From contig NZ_JBBOYW010000001.1 in NCBI RefSeq assembly GCF_038008325.1, positions 2,036,001-2,100,000 on the forward strand: DNA of 64,000 bases. Direction: 5' to 3'. Made by a program: the position numbers and the translations under genes. Positions 53,176 to 64,000 of this stretch are shown here, piece by piece. The notes under the pieces were generated by a model. That model saw only the letters and a list, made by a program, of their open reading frames with translations. It was not told the DNA's origin and did no database searches. Position 1 is the stretch's first letter, and each line of letters begins with the position of its first letter. The DNA is from Lysinibacillus sp. FSL K6-0232. GTDB taxonomy: Bacteria > Bacillota > Bacilli > Bacillales_A > Planococcaceae.

Positions 53176-54716
53176 GCTTTACAGCTATATTTTTCTTCGT
53201 AGCCATTGTTGGTTTAACATTAGTTGTTACATGGTGGGCATCTAAGCGCACATCTTCAGCAAGTGATTTCTACACTGCTGGTGGTGGTTTAACAGGCTGG
53301 CAAAATGGACTAGCTATTGCAGGTGACTATTTATCTGCAGCATCTTTCTTAGGGATAGCTGGTGCAGTCGCATTATTCGGATTTGATGGTTTCTTCTTCT
53401 CTGTTGGTTATTTAGTAGCTTACTTAGTGGTATTATACATCGTAGCGGAGCCATTACGTAACCTTGGGAAATTTACATTAGCTGATATGATTACAGCGCG
53501 CTTTAATAATGCAAAAGTTCGCGGAACGGCGGCTTTAAGTACAATTACAATTGTTTTATTCTACATGATTGCACAGCTAGTTGGTGCAGGAGCACTTATT
53601 CAATTACTTTTAGGAATTGACTATTGGATCGCCGTATTAATCGTAGGTGTGATGATGACAACCTACGTACTATTCGGTGGTATGACAGCAACATCTTGGG
53701 TACAAATTATTAAAGCCTGTCTTTTAATGTTAGGTACTGTGATTATTTCCTTCTTAGTATTACTGAAATTTGATTTCAGTATTGCGACAATGTTTAGAGA
53801 AATGGCAACGGCTACGGATAACGGTGCAGCATACTTAAATCCTGGCTTACGCTATACAAACGGTATTGATACAATTTCGATGTTAATTGCCTTAGTAGTA
53901 GGTACTGCAGGTCTACCACATATCCTAATGCGCTTCTTTACAGTAAAAGATGCACAAACAGCTCGTTCATCTGTAATTTGGGCTACTTGGATTGTAGGTT
54001 TATTCTATATATTAACAATCTTCTTAGGCTTCGGTGCAGCAGCATTCGTTGGAAAAGAAGATATTATTGCAGCTAACCCTGCTGGTAACATGGCTGCTCC
54101 ACTTCTTGCAGACGCACTTGGTGGCGATATTCTATTCTCATTCGTTTGTGCGGTAGCATTTGCGACAATTCTAGCGGTAGTAGCAGGTCTTGTACTTTCG
54201 GGTGCATCTGCCCTATCTCATGATATTTATGGTCAAATTATTAAAAAGGGTAAAATTTCAGAGAAAGAGCAAGTGCTTGCAGCTCGTATCGGCTCAATCA
54301 CAATCGCTGTTATTTCTATCCTATTAGCACTTGGTGCACAAACATTAAACGTTGCGTTCCTAGTATCGCTTGCATTCTGTATTGCGGGTTCTGCTAACCT
54401 TCCAGTAATTATTTACACAATTTATTGGAAACGCTTTAATACAGCGGGTGCTGTAACAGCGATGTTAACAGGGTTAATTTCAGCATTAGCGATCGTAGCT
54501 GTATCACCAAACGTATGGAATCCAGTTGAAGGTGCTGCTATTTTCGTTGGTGAACCGTTAATTATGTTAACGAACCCAGCCCTTATCTCTGTACCACTAG
54601 GCTTCCTTGGTGGCTTTATTGGCACATTGCTTTCTAAAGAAAGTGATGAAGCGAAATATCGTGAAGTGGATGTTAAAGCAAACACAGGTATTTCTGTACA
54701 GGACGTATCTCACTAA
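53172..54716 (+). CDS. Na+/solute symporter, ActP type, copy 2
   Basis: A 514-aa symporter closely related to the one at 50816 across its whole length (RTSSASDFYTAGGGLTGWQN, GLAIAGDYLSAASFLGIAGA, GLPHILMRFFTVKDAQTARS). Differences cluster in helices outside the Na+ and substrate core, and around residues 205-225. Codon choice here uses more C-ending codons than the first copy, suggesting either an older duplication or different expression. A strong terminator follows. Confidence 0.9.
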   Translation: MSFTAIFFFVAIVGLTLVVTWWASKRTSSASDFYTAGGGLTGWQNGLAIAGDYLSAASFLGIAGAVALFGFDGFFFSVGYLVAYLVVLYIVAEPLRNLGKFTLADMITARFNNAKVRGTAALSTITIVLFYMIAQLVGAGALIQLLLGIDYWIAVLIVGVMMTTYVLFGGMTATSWVQIIKACLLMLGTVIISFLVLLKFDFSIATMFREMATATDNGAAYLNPGLRYTNGIDTISMLIALVVGTAGLPHILMRFFTVKDAQTARSSVIWATWIVGLFYILTIFLGFGAAAFVGKEDIIAANPAGNMAAPLLADALGGDILFSFVCAVAFATILAVVAGLVLSGASALSHDIYGQIIKKGKISEKEQVLAARIGSITIAVISILLALGAQTLNVAFLVSLAFCIAGSANLPVIIYTIYWKRFNTAGAVTAMLTGLISALAIVAVSPNVWNPVEGAAIFVGEPLIMLTNPALISVPLGFLGGFIGTLLSKESDEAKYREVDVKANTGISVQDVSH

Positions 54717-54724
54717 TACATGTA

Positions 54725-54763
54725 AGCACCTCGTAAGTATCATACTTACGAGGTGTTTTTTAG
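54725..54763 (+). terminator. Terminator of symporter operon 2
   Basis: GCACCTCGTAAGTA pairs with TACTTACGAGGTGT, followed by TTTTT. Confidence 0.85.
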
Positions 54764-54779
54764 AAAGGAAGGCATAAAT

Positions 54780-54956
54780 ATGTCACAATCAAAGGCAAAG
54801 AAGAGGCGCAAGCATATAAAGCGCACAAGCGGCAAGGATGTTGAAAAGCATCGTCAATCTACCTCATTTAGCACACATGAACGAATCACCAAAACAAAGC
54901 GTGAGCAATTGGAACAGGGGCACACTAAATATAAAAAGCAGTATCAGCACGATTAA
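54780..54956 (+). CDS. Small basic hypothetical protein, 58 aa
   Basis: A very basic, Lys/Arg/His-rich peptide (MSQSKAKKRRKHIKRTSGKD, later HERITKTKREQLEQ). GAAAGGAAGGC precedes the ATG at 54780; a longer frame to 54753 lies in the terminator and is unlikely. The charge suggests binding to nucleic acid or ribosomes, but no family is recognised. It ends at a hairpin shared with tatD. Confidence 0.6.
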   Translation: MSQSKAKKRRKHIKRTSGKDVEKHRQSTSFSTHERITKTKREQLEQGHTKYKKQYQHD

Positions 54957-54978
54957 ATCGTTACCGATACTGCTTTTC
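54933..54978. terminator. Bidirectional terminator between the small gene and tatD
   Basis: AAAAGCAGTATC (54934-54945) pairs with GATACTGCTTTT (54966-54977) between convergent genes. Confidence 0.8.
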
Positions 54979-54982
54979 AGCG

Positions 54983-55732
54983 TTAAAGTTGATAGAAATT
55001 TTTTGTATTTTGCATCAGTATATATGCCGCTTCCTGTGCAGTTATCCCCTTGATCGCCGCAATCATCCGAATGGTTGAATGCATCATCCATGGCGCTGTA
55101 CGCTTACCTGCAAAAGGCCCCTCAAACGGCCATGGACCATCTGTTTCCACCATCATCAATTCAATCGGATAAGCTTGAATTAATTGCTGAATCTCTTCCT
55201 CATATAAGCAATCAGGCGTGATGGAAATAGCGTAGCCATGCTGAATCAGCCGTTGCACCACTGCCTGATCCCCTTTAAACCAATGAAAATGCGCTCGCTG
55301 AACCTGATGCTTTTCAAGTAAATCACAGGCAATCATCGCATCCTCATACACTGCATGTAAAATAATTGGTTTACGAAGCTCCTTTGCCAAGACAATAAAA
55401 CGCTCTAGCAAAGCGATATAGGGAGCATTGTCAATCGCCTGTTCCTGCCTTAAATAGTACGGTAAGCCTACCTCACCTACTGCGACCATATGATCCTGAT
55501 AACGACGAATCCACTTAAACAATGCATCCTCATCCATCTGACTAAGTACAGGCTGCTCGGGATGAAAGCCAAATGCTGCCTTTACCTTGCTATACATTTT
55601 GGCTAATTGGTGTGTTCTTTGGCAGGAGGATAGCTCCATACTCACAGCAATCACAGCGTCTACCTCATCCAGCAAGGAAGGAATTTCTTCATCCTTATAT
55701 TGCTCTAAATGAATATGCGCATCAATCAGCAT
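54983..55732 (-). CDS. TatD-family metal-dependent hydrolase
   Basis: The 249-aa TIM-barrel hydrolase keeps the metal ligands: DAHIH at the start, Glu in VAVGEVGLPYY, His in ILHAVYED, His in RAHFHWFKGD and Asp in MMVETDGPWPF. TatD proteins are 3'-5' exonucleases or general phosphoesterases. It is the last gene of a thiamine-precursor transport operon, overlapping the ATPase gene by 11 bp, so it is under the TPP riboswitch; this suggests a role with thiamine precursors rather than DNA, but that is inference. Confidence 0.85.
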   Translation of the reverse strand: MLIDAHIHLEQYKDEEIPSLLDEVDAVIAVSMELSSCQRTHQLAKMYSKVKAAFGFHPEQPVLSQMDEDALFKWIRRYQDHMVAVGEVGLPYYLRQEQAIDNAPYIALLERFIVLAKELRKPIILHAVYEDAMIACDLLEKHQVQRAHFHWFKGDQAVVQRLIQHGYAISITPDCLYEEEIQQLIQAYPIELMMVETDGPWPFEGPFAGKRTAPWMMHSTIRMIAAIKGITAQEAAYILMQNTKNFYQL

Positions 55733-56471
55733 AGATATCCTCCTTTTCTTCCTGTAAGTATGTAAATAGCTGCTGCTTCAATGCTGTAAATGCAGCAGAA
55801 TGGCGAATCTCTCCTTGCCGTGGTCTAGCAAATGGCACAATAATTTCTTTTTTGATGGAGGCAGGGCGTTTCGTTAATATAAGAATACGATCCGCTAAAA
55901 AAAGCGCTTCCTCAATACTATGGGTGACAAATAAAATCGACTTACGATATTGCTCCCAAATAGATAAAAGCCATGCCTGCATTTCAAGTCGTGTAAATTC
56001 ATCCAACGCTGAAAATGGCTCATCTAAGCATAAAATAGGCTTATCACTCACAATGGCACGGATAAAGGATACACGCTGCTGCATCCCCCCTGATAGTTCA
56101 TGGGGATATGCATGGATAAAGGAAGCAAGTCCAACCTTTTCTAACCATGCCTTGGCACGCTCTCTATCGGGCTTACCTGTAAGCTCCTCCACAATCGTGA
56201 CATTCTCTATAATCGTCCGCCATGGCAACAAAGAAGGCTGCTGCGGCATATAGCCAATCGTTCCCCGCTTGTGCTGAATAGCCTCACCATTTAATAAAAT
56301 TGCCCCTTGATCAATGGACGATACACCACCAATTAATTGAAAAAGTGTGCTTTTGCCACTGCCTGAAGGCCCAATAATCGCCACAAACTCGCCATCCCTC
56401 ACCTCAAAGGATATATCCTTAAGAACTTGAAGGGTATCAAAGGACTTAGCGATGTTTTGAATGCTCAGCAT
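55722..56471 (-). CDS. thiZ: ABC transporter ATPase, ThiZ-like
   Basis: The 249-aa importer ATPase has Walker A GPSGSGKSTLF, Q-loop IGYMPQQPSLLPW, signature LSGGMQQRVSFIRA, Walker B ILCLDEPFSALDE and switch His VTHSIEEAL. This is the nitrate/sulphonate/taurine-like ATPase group that serves NMT1-type binding proteins. It sits in an operon with a ThiY-like binding protein and ThiX-like permease under a TPP riboswitch, so it powers uptake of the HMP/formyl-aminopyrimidine thiamine precursor. Confidence 0.87.
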   Translation of the reverse strand: MLSIQNIAKSFDTLQVLKDISFEVRDGEFVAIIGPSGSGKSTLFQLIGGVSSIDQGAILLNGEAIQHKRGTIGYMPQQPSLLPWRTIIENVTIVEELTGKPDRERAKAWLEKVGLASFIHAYPHELSGGMQQRVSFIRAIVSDKPILCLDEPFSALDEFTRLEMQAWLLSIWEQYRKSILFVTHSIEEALFLADRILILTKRPASIKKEIIVPFARPRQGEIRHSAAFTALKQQLFTYLQEEKEDIYAD

Positions 56472-57219
56472 TATAGCCTCTCCCCTTCACCATAAATTTT
56501 TCAAGTAAACGAATGCTACTAAATAACAATAAGCTTAGCAAAACAATCGCAAAAATCGCCACAAATACCCGATCTGTGCGGAAGGAGGACTGTGCTAAGG
56601 TCATATATACACCAATTCCCTTTTTAGCACCAAGCCACTCAGCAATCACAGCGCCCATCACACTGTAGGTAGCCGCAATTTTAACCCCTGAAAAAATAGC
56701 TGGATAGGCATAGGGCCATTCGAGCTTCCAAAAGGTTTGTGCCTTGGATGCACCAATCATTTGAAAATAATGCTTTAGTGCAGCGTCAGTTTGACGAAAG
56801 CCATCCATCGTTGCAATCACAATAGGGAAAAAGCAAACCAGACAAATAATAATTAACTTTGGTAATAAGCCAAAGCCAAACCAAATAATAAGCAGTGGTG
56901 CTAAGACAAGAATCGGAATATTTTGCGACATAATAAGAATTGGATAAAACAATTCCCGAATAAATGTAAAACGATGCAGAATAATAGCAACGATAAGACC
57001 GCAGCCAATCCCAATAACAAGCCCTAATAACGCTAATTGCACCGTTGCTAAAGCATGTGGTATAAAGGTTTGATAGGACTGGAAGCCTTCTCGCACAATG
57101 ACACTTGGTGCAGGCAGTAGCCATTGAGGAACTTCAGCCACATACACGATTAGTTCCCATATGAATAAGAGGAAGGCGATAAAAAATATCGTCCTTCCCT
57201 TGTGTAACGCTTGTTTCAT
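56446..57219 (-). CDS. thiX: ABC transporter permease, ThiX-like
   Basis: The 257-aa membrane protein has about six helices and the binding-protein-dependent permease loop GASKAQTFWKLEWPYAYPAI, then AVIAEWLGAKKGIGVYMT. It overlaps the ATPase gene by 26 bp and abuts the DUF77 gene (ATG overlapping the previous stop by one base). It forms the channel of the thiamine-precursor importer. Confidence 0.87.
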   Translation of the reverse strand: MKQALHKGRTIFFIAFLLFIWELIVYVAEVPQWLLPAPSVIVREGFQSYQTFIPHALATVQLALLGLVIGIGCGLIVAIILHRFTFIRELFYPILIMSQNIPILVLAPLLIIWFGFGLLPKLIIICLVCFFPIVIATMDGFRQTDAALKHYFQMIGASKAQTFWKLEWPYAYPAIFSGVKIAATYSVMGAVIAEWLGAKKGIGVYMTLAQSSFRTDRVFVAIFAIVLLSLLLFSSIRLLEKFMVKGRGYNAEHSKHR

Positions 57220-57509
57220 TACTGATATTTCTCCGTTAATGTATGCATCGTAATACCAGATGGCTGATATAAAATTTTCACCTGTGTAATTACATTAATA
57301 GCACCAAGTTCAATCATTTTATCATTCATTTTCTCAATAATTTGCAGCAATGTTGATAGCTCCCCCTCCATTGTTGTTTCAAGCGGGTGTACCTCATACT
57401 TCACACCTGATGCATCAATAACAGCAATAGCCGCATCAACATAAGGAATAATATCCTCATATTTTTCTGTTTTCGGAATAATTTGTACACTAATTAATGA
57501 ATTTGCCAT
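57219..57509 (-). CDS. MTH1187/YkoF-type thiamine-binding protein (DUF77)
   Basis: A 96-aa ferredoxin-fold protein: MANSLISVQIIPKTEKYEDI, VKYEVHPLETTMEGEL and INVITQVKILYQPS. DUF77 proteins bind thiamine or its pyrimidine, as in YkoF. The ATG at 57509 follows AAAGGAG; the frame to 57542 overlaps thiY and lacks a better start. Its place between the binding protein and the permease, under a TPP riboswitch, supports a thiamine role; perhaps it buffers or hands on the imported pyrimidine in the cytoplasm. Confidence 0.83.
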   Translation of the reverse strand: MANSLISVQIIPKTEKYEDIIPYVDAAIAVIDASGVKYEVHPLETTMEGELSTLLQIIEKMNDKMIELGAINVITQVKILYQPSGITMHTLTEKYQ

Positions 57510-57510
57510 A

Positions 57511-58515
57511 TTAGTTTTTCTCCTTTTTCGGTAAGAAATCATTTGTAAAGGCTTGCTCAGCGTTAAAATCGCCCTCTAACACCTGATTGCTTGCCATCCA
57601 CTTTGCATAGTTTTCCCAAACAGCTAATTTTTGCTCACCCCATTGTACAGCATCATCCTGATACTTATCTGCTAACCATTCTTGACTTTTATGTACCAGC
57701 TCTTTATCTAAGTCAGGAGCCGCTTCTAGTAAAATATCAGCCGCCTCGCTAGGATGCTCGATCGCATATTCATAGCCTTTTGCTGCCGCAGCGACAAAAG
57801 CCTTCACCGTATCAGGATTGTTTTCAATCATCTTTTCATTTGTTGCCAAGACAGGTGTATAATAATCAAGCTGCTCACTATAATCCGTTAAATACAACAT
57901 ATTAATCTTTTCTCCACGAAGCTCTGCCTCAATGCCTGTCCATGCATAATAAATCCATGCAAAATCAATATCCTTTTGCATCATGGTGAAGAAATCTAAA
58001 TCGCCTGCATTCACAATATCAAGCTTATTGATATCTGCATCTTCCGTTTGCATTAAGGATTGCAATACCGCTTGCTCAAGTGGCGCACCCCAGCCACCAT
58101 ATGTTTTCCCTTCAAAATCCTTTGGCGACGTAATCCCCTTAGAGGCAAGAGAAGCAAAACCAGATGTATTATGCTGAATAATCGCAGCGATGGAAACAAG
58201 TGGCACATCCTGTATACGTGCCTGTGTAATCCCTTCCTGATAGCTTACACCAAATTCCGCCTTCCCAGATGCCACAAGCTGATCAGCTCCTGCCTCACCA
58301 GGCATTATAATCTCGACATCTAAGCCCTGTTCCTCAAAATAACCAAGCTTTTCGGCTACATAAAGCCCTGTATGGTTCGTGTTTGGTGTCCAATCAAGCA
58401 CAACAGAAACCTTTTTCGGTGCATCCTTTGCTTGCTTATCCTCCTTCTTCTCACCACAGCCTACGAGTGCAAGCAGTGCAGCAACTGTCAATACAATAAA
58501 TGACCATTTCTTCAT
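57511..58515 (-). CDS. thiY: Substrate-binding lipoprotein, ThiY-like (NMT1/THI5 type)
   Basis: The 334-aa lipoprotein (lipobox LLALVGCGE) has the NMT1/THI5-like fold: VVLDWTPNTNHTGLYVAEKL, GYFEEQGLDVEIIMPGEAGA, FGVSYQEGITQAR and TYGGWGAPLEQAVLQSL. The NTNHTG segment is typical of pyrimidine-precursor binders of the ThiY group. It is the first gene of the operon, after the TPP riboswitch and its terminator. It captures N-formyl-4-amino-5-aminomethyl-2-methylpyrimidine or a like compound outside the cell. Confidence 0.88.
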   Translation of the reverse strand: MKKWSFIVLTVAALLALVGCGEKKEDKQAKDAPKKVSVVLDWTPNTNHTGLYVAEKLGYFEEQGLDVEIIMPGEAGADQLVASGKAEFGVSYQEGITQARIQDVPLVSIAAIIQHNTSGFASLASKGITSPKDFEGKTYGGWGAPLEQAVLQSLMQTEDADINKLDIVNAGDLDFFTMMQKDIDFAWIYYAWTGIEAELRGEKINMLYLTDYSEQLDYYTPVLATNEKMIENNPDTVKAFVAAAAKGYEYAIEHPSEAADILLEAAPDLDKELVHKSQEWLADKYQDDAVQWGEQKLAVWENYAKWMASNQVLEGDFNAEQAFTNDFLPKKEKN

Positions 58516-58636
58516 GCGAAATCCTCCTAGTTTAAAATATAAAAGCGTTCATACAATGAATGTTAGTACCAGAAGAACATTGGCAAAATGCACGTGAAGC
58601 CTATTTATAACACCATCTATAACCACACGCTGCACC

Positions 58637-58670
58637 AAAATAAAAAACGTCTAGGATTTCTCCCAGACGT
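58637..58670 (-). terminator. Regulatory terminator of the TPP riboswitch
   Basis: On the minus strand ACGTCTGGGAGAAATCCTAG with ACGT closing the stem (58647-58670) is followed by TTTTTATTTT. It lies between the aptamer and thiY and fits transcription termination when TPP is bound. Confidence 0.88.
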
Positions 58671-58707
58671 ATCACAATCAGCTTCCAAAAATTTTCTTTT
58701 TTGAATA

Positions 58708-58802
58708 GATGTTCCCTACGCTGGTACGAGCCAAATCAGGTTCAAAGGGTCAGTGCCTATCGGACACAATCTCAGCTAGCAACTACTAGCCCCCCTACAT
58801 TC
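58708..58802 (-). promoter_or_regulatory. TPP riboswitch (thi-box) aptamer
   Basis: On the minus strand the aptamer reads GGGGGGCTAG ... GCTGAGATTG ... ACCCTTTGAACCTGATTTGG then CTCGTACCAGCGTAGGGAAC. These include the conserved GCUGAGA and CUGA core of the thi-box. It controls the thiY-DUF77-thiX-thiZ-tatD operon by the terminator at 58637-58670. Confidence 0.96.
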
Positions 58803-58888
58803 TTTCACTATGAACTTTTCGTTGATTATTATACCCATAGATACAACAAGATAACAAGCATATTTTTATTCGTTCTGCTATGAAAGGC

Positions 58889-59653
58889 TTAAGCTTTTCT
58901 TTTTAATTGAAAAATATCACGGTCATGCTGCGAAATTTTAATATCGAAGTAGTCTAAATCTTCCTTTGTTGCTAATGTTGCTAACTTTGTCATCATTTCC
59001 GAATGATATTCAGATAATTTCCCCGTTTGCTCATAGACAAGATGCTGTTTTGCCTCTATGCCATCTAAGCGCTCATTTGTTTTCTTCTGCTCCGCTTGTA
59101 GACCTTGAATATCTATCTTCATATCCTGCATATCTGTTTTAATATTTAGGATATCTGTTTTTGTATCCTGAATATCCAACTTCATGTCTTGCATATCGGC
59201 TTTGATATTTAGAATATCTGTTTTTGTTTCCTGAATATCCGACTTCATGTCTTGCATATCGGCTTTGATATTTAAAATATCCGTCTTTGTTTCCTGAATA
59301 TCGGCTTTCATGCCTTGCATATCTACTTTGATATTTAGAATATCTGTTTTTGTTTCCTGAATATCAGCTTTCATGCCTTGCATATCTGCTTTAATATTCA
59401 AAATATCTGTTTTTGTATCTTGAATATCGGCTTTCATGCCTTGCATATCTGCTTTAATATTCAAAATATCTGTTTTTGTTTCCTGAATATCCGACTTCAT
59501 GTCTTGCATATCTACTTTAATATTCAAAATATCTGTTTTTGTTTCCTGAATATCTACCTTCATATTTTGGATATCCACTTTCATATCCCCGATATTCGTT
59601 TCCATACCTGTTACTTTTTGCAGCATTAATTCAAGTAATTGGCGATCTGTCAT
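58889..59653 (-). CDS. Heptad-repeat coiled-coil protein, 254 aa
   Basis: After a short head (MTDRQLLELMLQKVTGMETN), residues 27-187 consist of seven 21-residue units, each three exact heptads: DMQ(D/G)MKA-DIQETKT-DILNIKA, plus a partial eighth. Met/Ile/Thr occupy the a/d-like positions two and five of each heptad, so a long, unbroken coiled coil of about 160 residues is expected. The tail (AKQHLVYEQTGKLSEYHSEM, later ATKEDLDYFDIKISQHDRDI) is a separate helical end. There is no signal peptide or membrane helix. AAGGAGCTT precedes the ATG. The function is unknown; repeat number may vary between strains. Confidence 0.75.
   Translation of the reverse strand: MTDRQLLELMLQKVTGMETNIGDMKVDIQNMKVDIQETKTDILNIKVDMQDMKSDIQETKTDILNIKADMQGMKADIQDTKTDILNIKADMQGMKADIQETKTDILNIKVDMQGMKADIQETKTDILNIKADMQDMKSDIQETKTDILNIKADMQDMKLDIQDTKTDILNIKTDMQDMKIDIQGLQAEQKKTNERLDGIEAKQHLVYEQTGKLSEYHSEMMTKLATLATKEDLDYFDIKISQHDRDIFQLKRKA
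59093..59575 (-). repeat. Seven 63-bp tandem repeats encoding coiled-coil heptads
   Basis: Units of 63 bp encode DMQxMKxDIQETKTDILNIKx with small changes (Glu/Asp in DIQ[ED]TKT; Ala/Ser/Leu after MK). DNA identity between units is high enough to allow slippage or recombination. Confidence 0.85.
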
Positions 59654-59800
59654 CCATAAGCTCCTTTCTTAGTTATTTTAAAATTTCCTATATTTTCGAT
59701 GTATTGCCATAATCCGACACTATTTTATATCTCCCTATGTTTCTATCATATTATAGGCTATTCGGTGAGTAAAGCGAGGAATAGATAATTTTCAAGATAG

Positions 59801-59837
59801 AAAAAACACCGCCCTGTATCGTGATACTAGGCGGTGA
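59801..59837 (-). terminator. Terminator after parC
   Basis: On the minus strand CACCGCCTAGTATC pairs with GATACAGGGCGGTG (two mismatches), followed by TTTTTT. Confidence 0.85.
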
Positions 59838-59845
59838 ACCTGTAA

Positions 59846-64000
<4,155 letters not shown>

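Noticed and set aside
59093-59575. Regular 63-bp repeats, considered as a CRISPR-like array
   Set aside because: Units are contiguous without spacers, lie in one open frame and encode heptads, so they are coding repeats.

Overview
The window looks like a piece of chromosome from a low-GC, endospore-forming Bacillales bacterium, most likely Lysinibacillus or a close relative. The reasons are a GerA/GerB/GerC germination operon, AGGAGG-type ribosome binding sites, frequent TTG/GTG starts, a proS T-box leader, a TPP riboswitch, an exported C40 peptidase with S-layer homology repeats, PaiA and YqhV homologues, and parE-parC of Gram-positive type. The genus is inferred, not proven. I see no rRNA, tRNA or CRISPR array.

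Layout. 1-3.4 kb (minus): an ATP-grasp / alpha-E / transglutaminase operon. 3.4-8.1 kb: a small unknown gene, a zinc-ribbon protein, a tyrosine recombinase, an ECF sigma factor with its DUF4179 membrane partner, and two very small paralogous proteins. 8.4-13.4 kb: a PAS-GGDEF-EAL protein, T-box-controlled prolyl-tRNA synthetase, an unknown gene and a Dph6-like ATP pyrophosphatase. 13.4-20.5 kb: accessory and partly broken genes, namely a tetR gene split by an IS630-type element beside its probable operator, a frame-disrupted SDR gene, a reductase, a cupin, an ArsR/SRPBCC pair and a frameshifted UvrA-like ATPase. 20.6-30.3 kb: nucleoside hydrolase, ger operon, DHA2 exporter, frameshifted NlpC/P60-SLH protein, YczE-like membrane protein, MarR regulator and PaiA.

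30.7-36.2 kb: a secreted 130-aa protein with three ABC-2-like membrane proteins and an ATPase. This is joined abruptly to a decayed zinc/manganese ABC locus whose ATPase lacks its 5' half. 36.5-45.8 kb is the most interesting part. A pair of CydA-like membrane proteins, one with a fused c-type haem domain, lies divergent to a methyltransferase-like gene and a tightly overlapping nosL-nosD-nosL-nosY-nosF-tlpA operon. No nosZ is present in the window. A PepSY membrane protein follows. A Sco copper chaperone lies further on, past a Tn7-like remnant. 46-49.3 kb: a MerR pseudogene and the Tn7-like remnant (tnsA, tnsB, clustered 19-bp repeats).

50.4-54.7 kb: a tandem duplication of a DUF485 + acetate-type Na+/solute symporter operon with near-identical promoters. 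55-58.8 kb (minus): a TPP-riboswitch-controlled thiamine-precursor ABC transporter with a thiamine-binding DUF77 protein and a TatD hydrolase. 58.9-59.7 kb: a perfect-heptad coiled-coil protein. 59.8-64 kb (minus): parC and the 3' part of parE, cut by the window edge.

At least seven genes carry frame disruptions, several of them in homopolymer runs. Some may be sequencing or assembly errors; others (the IS insertion, the truncated ABC ATPase, the nonsense-bearing merR) look like real decay.
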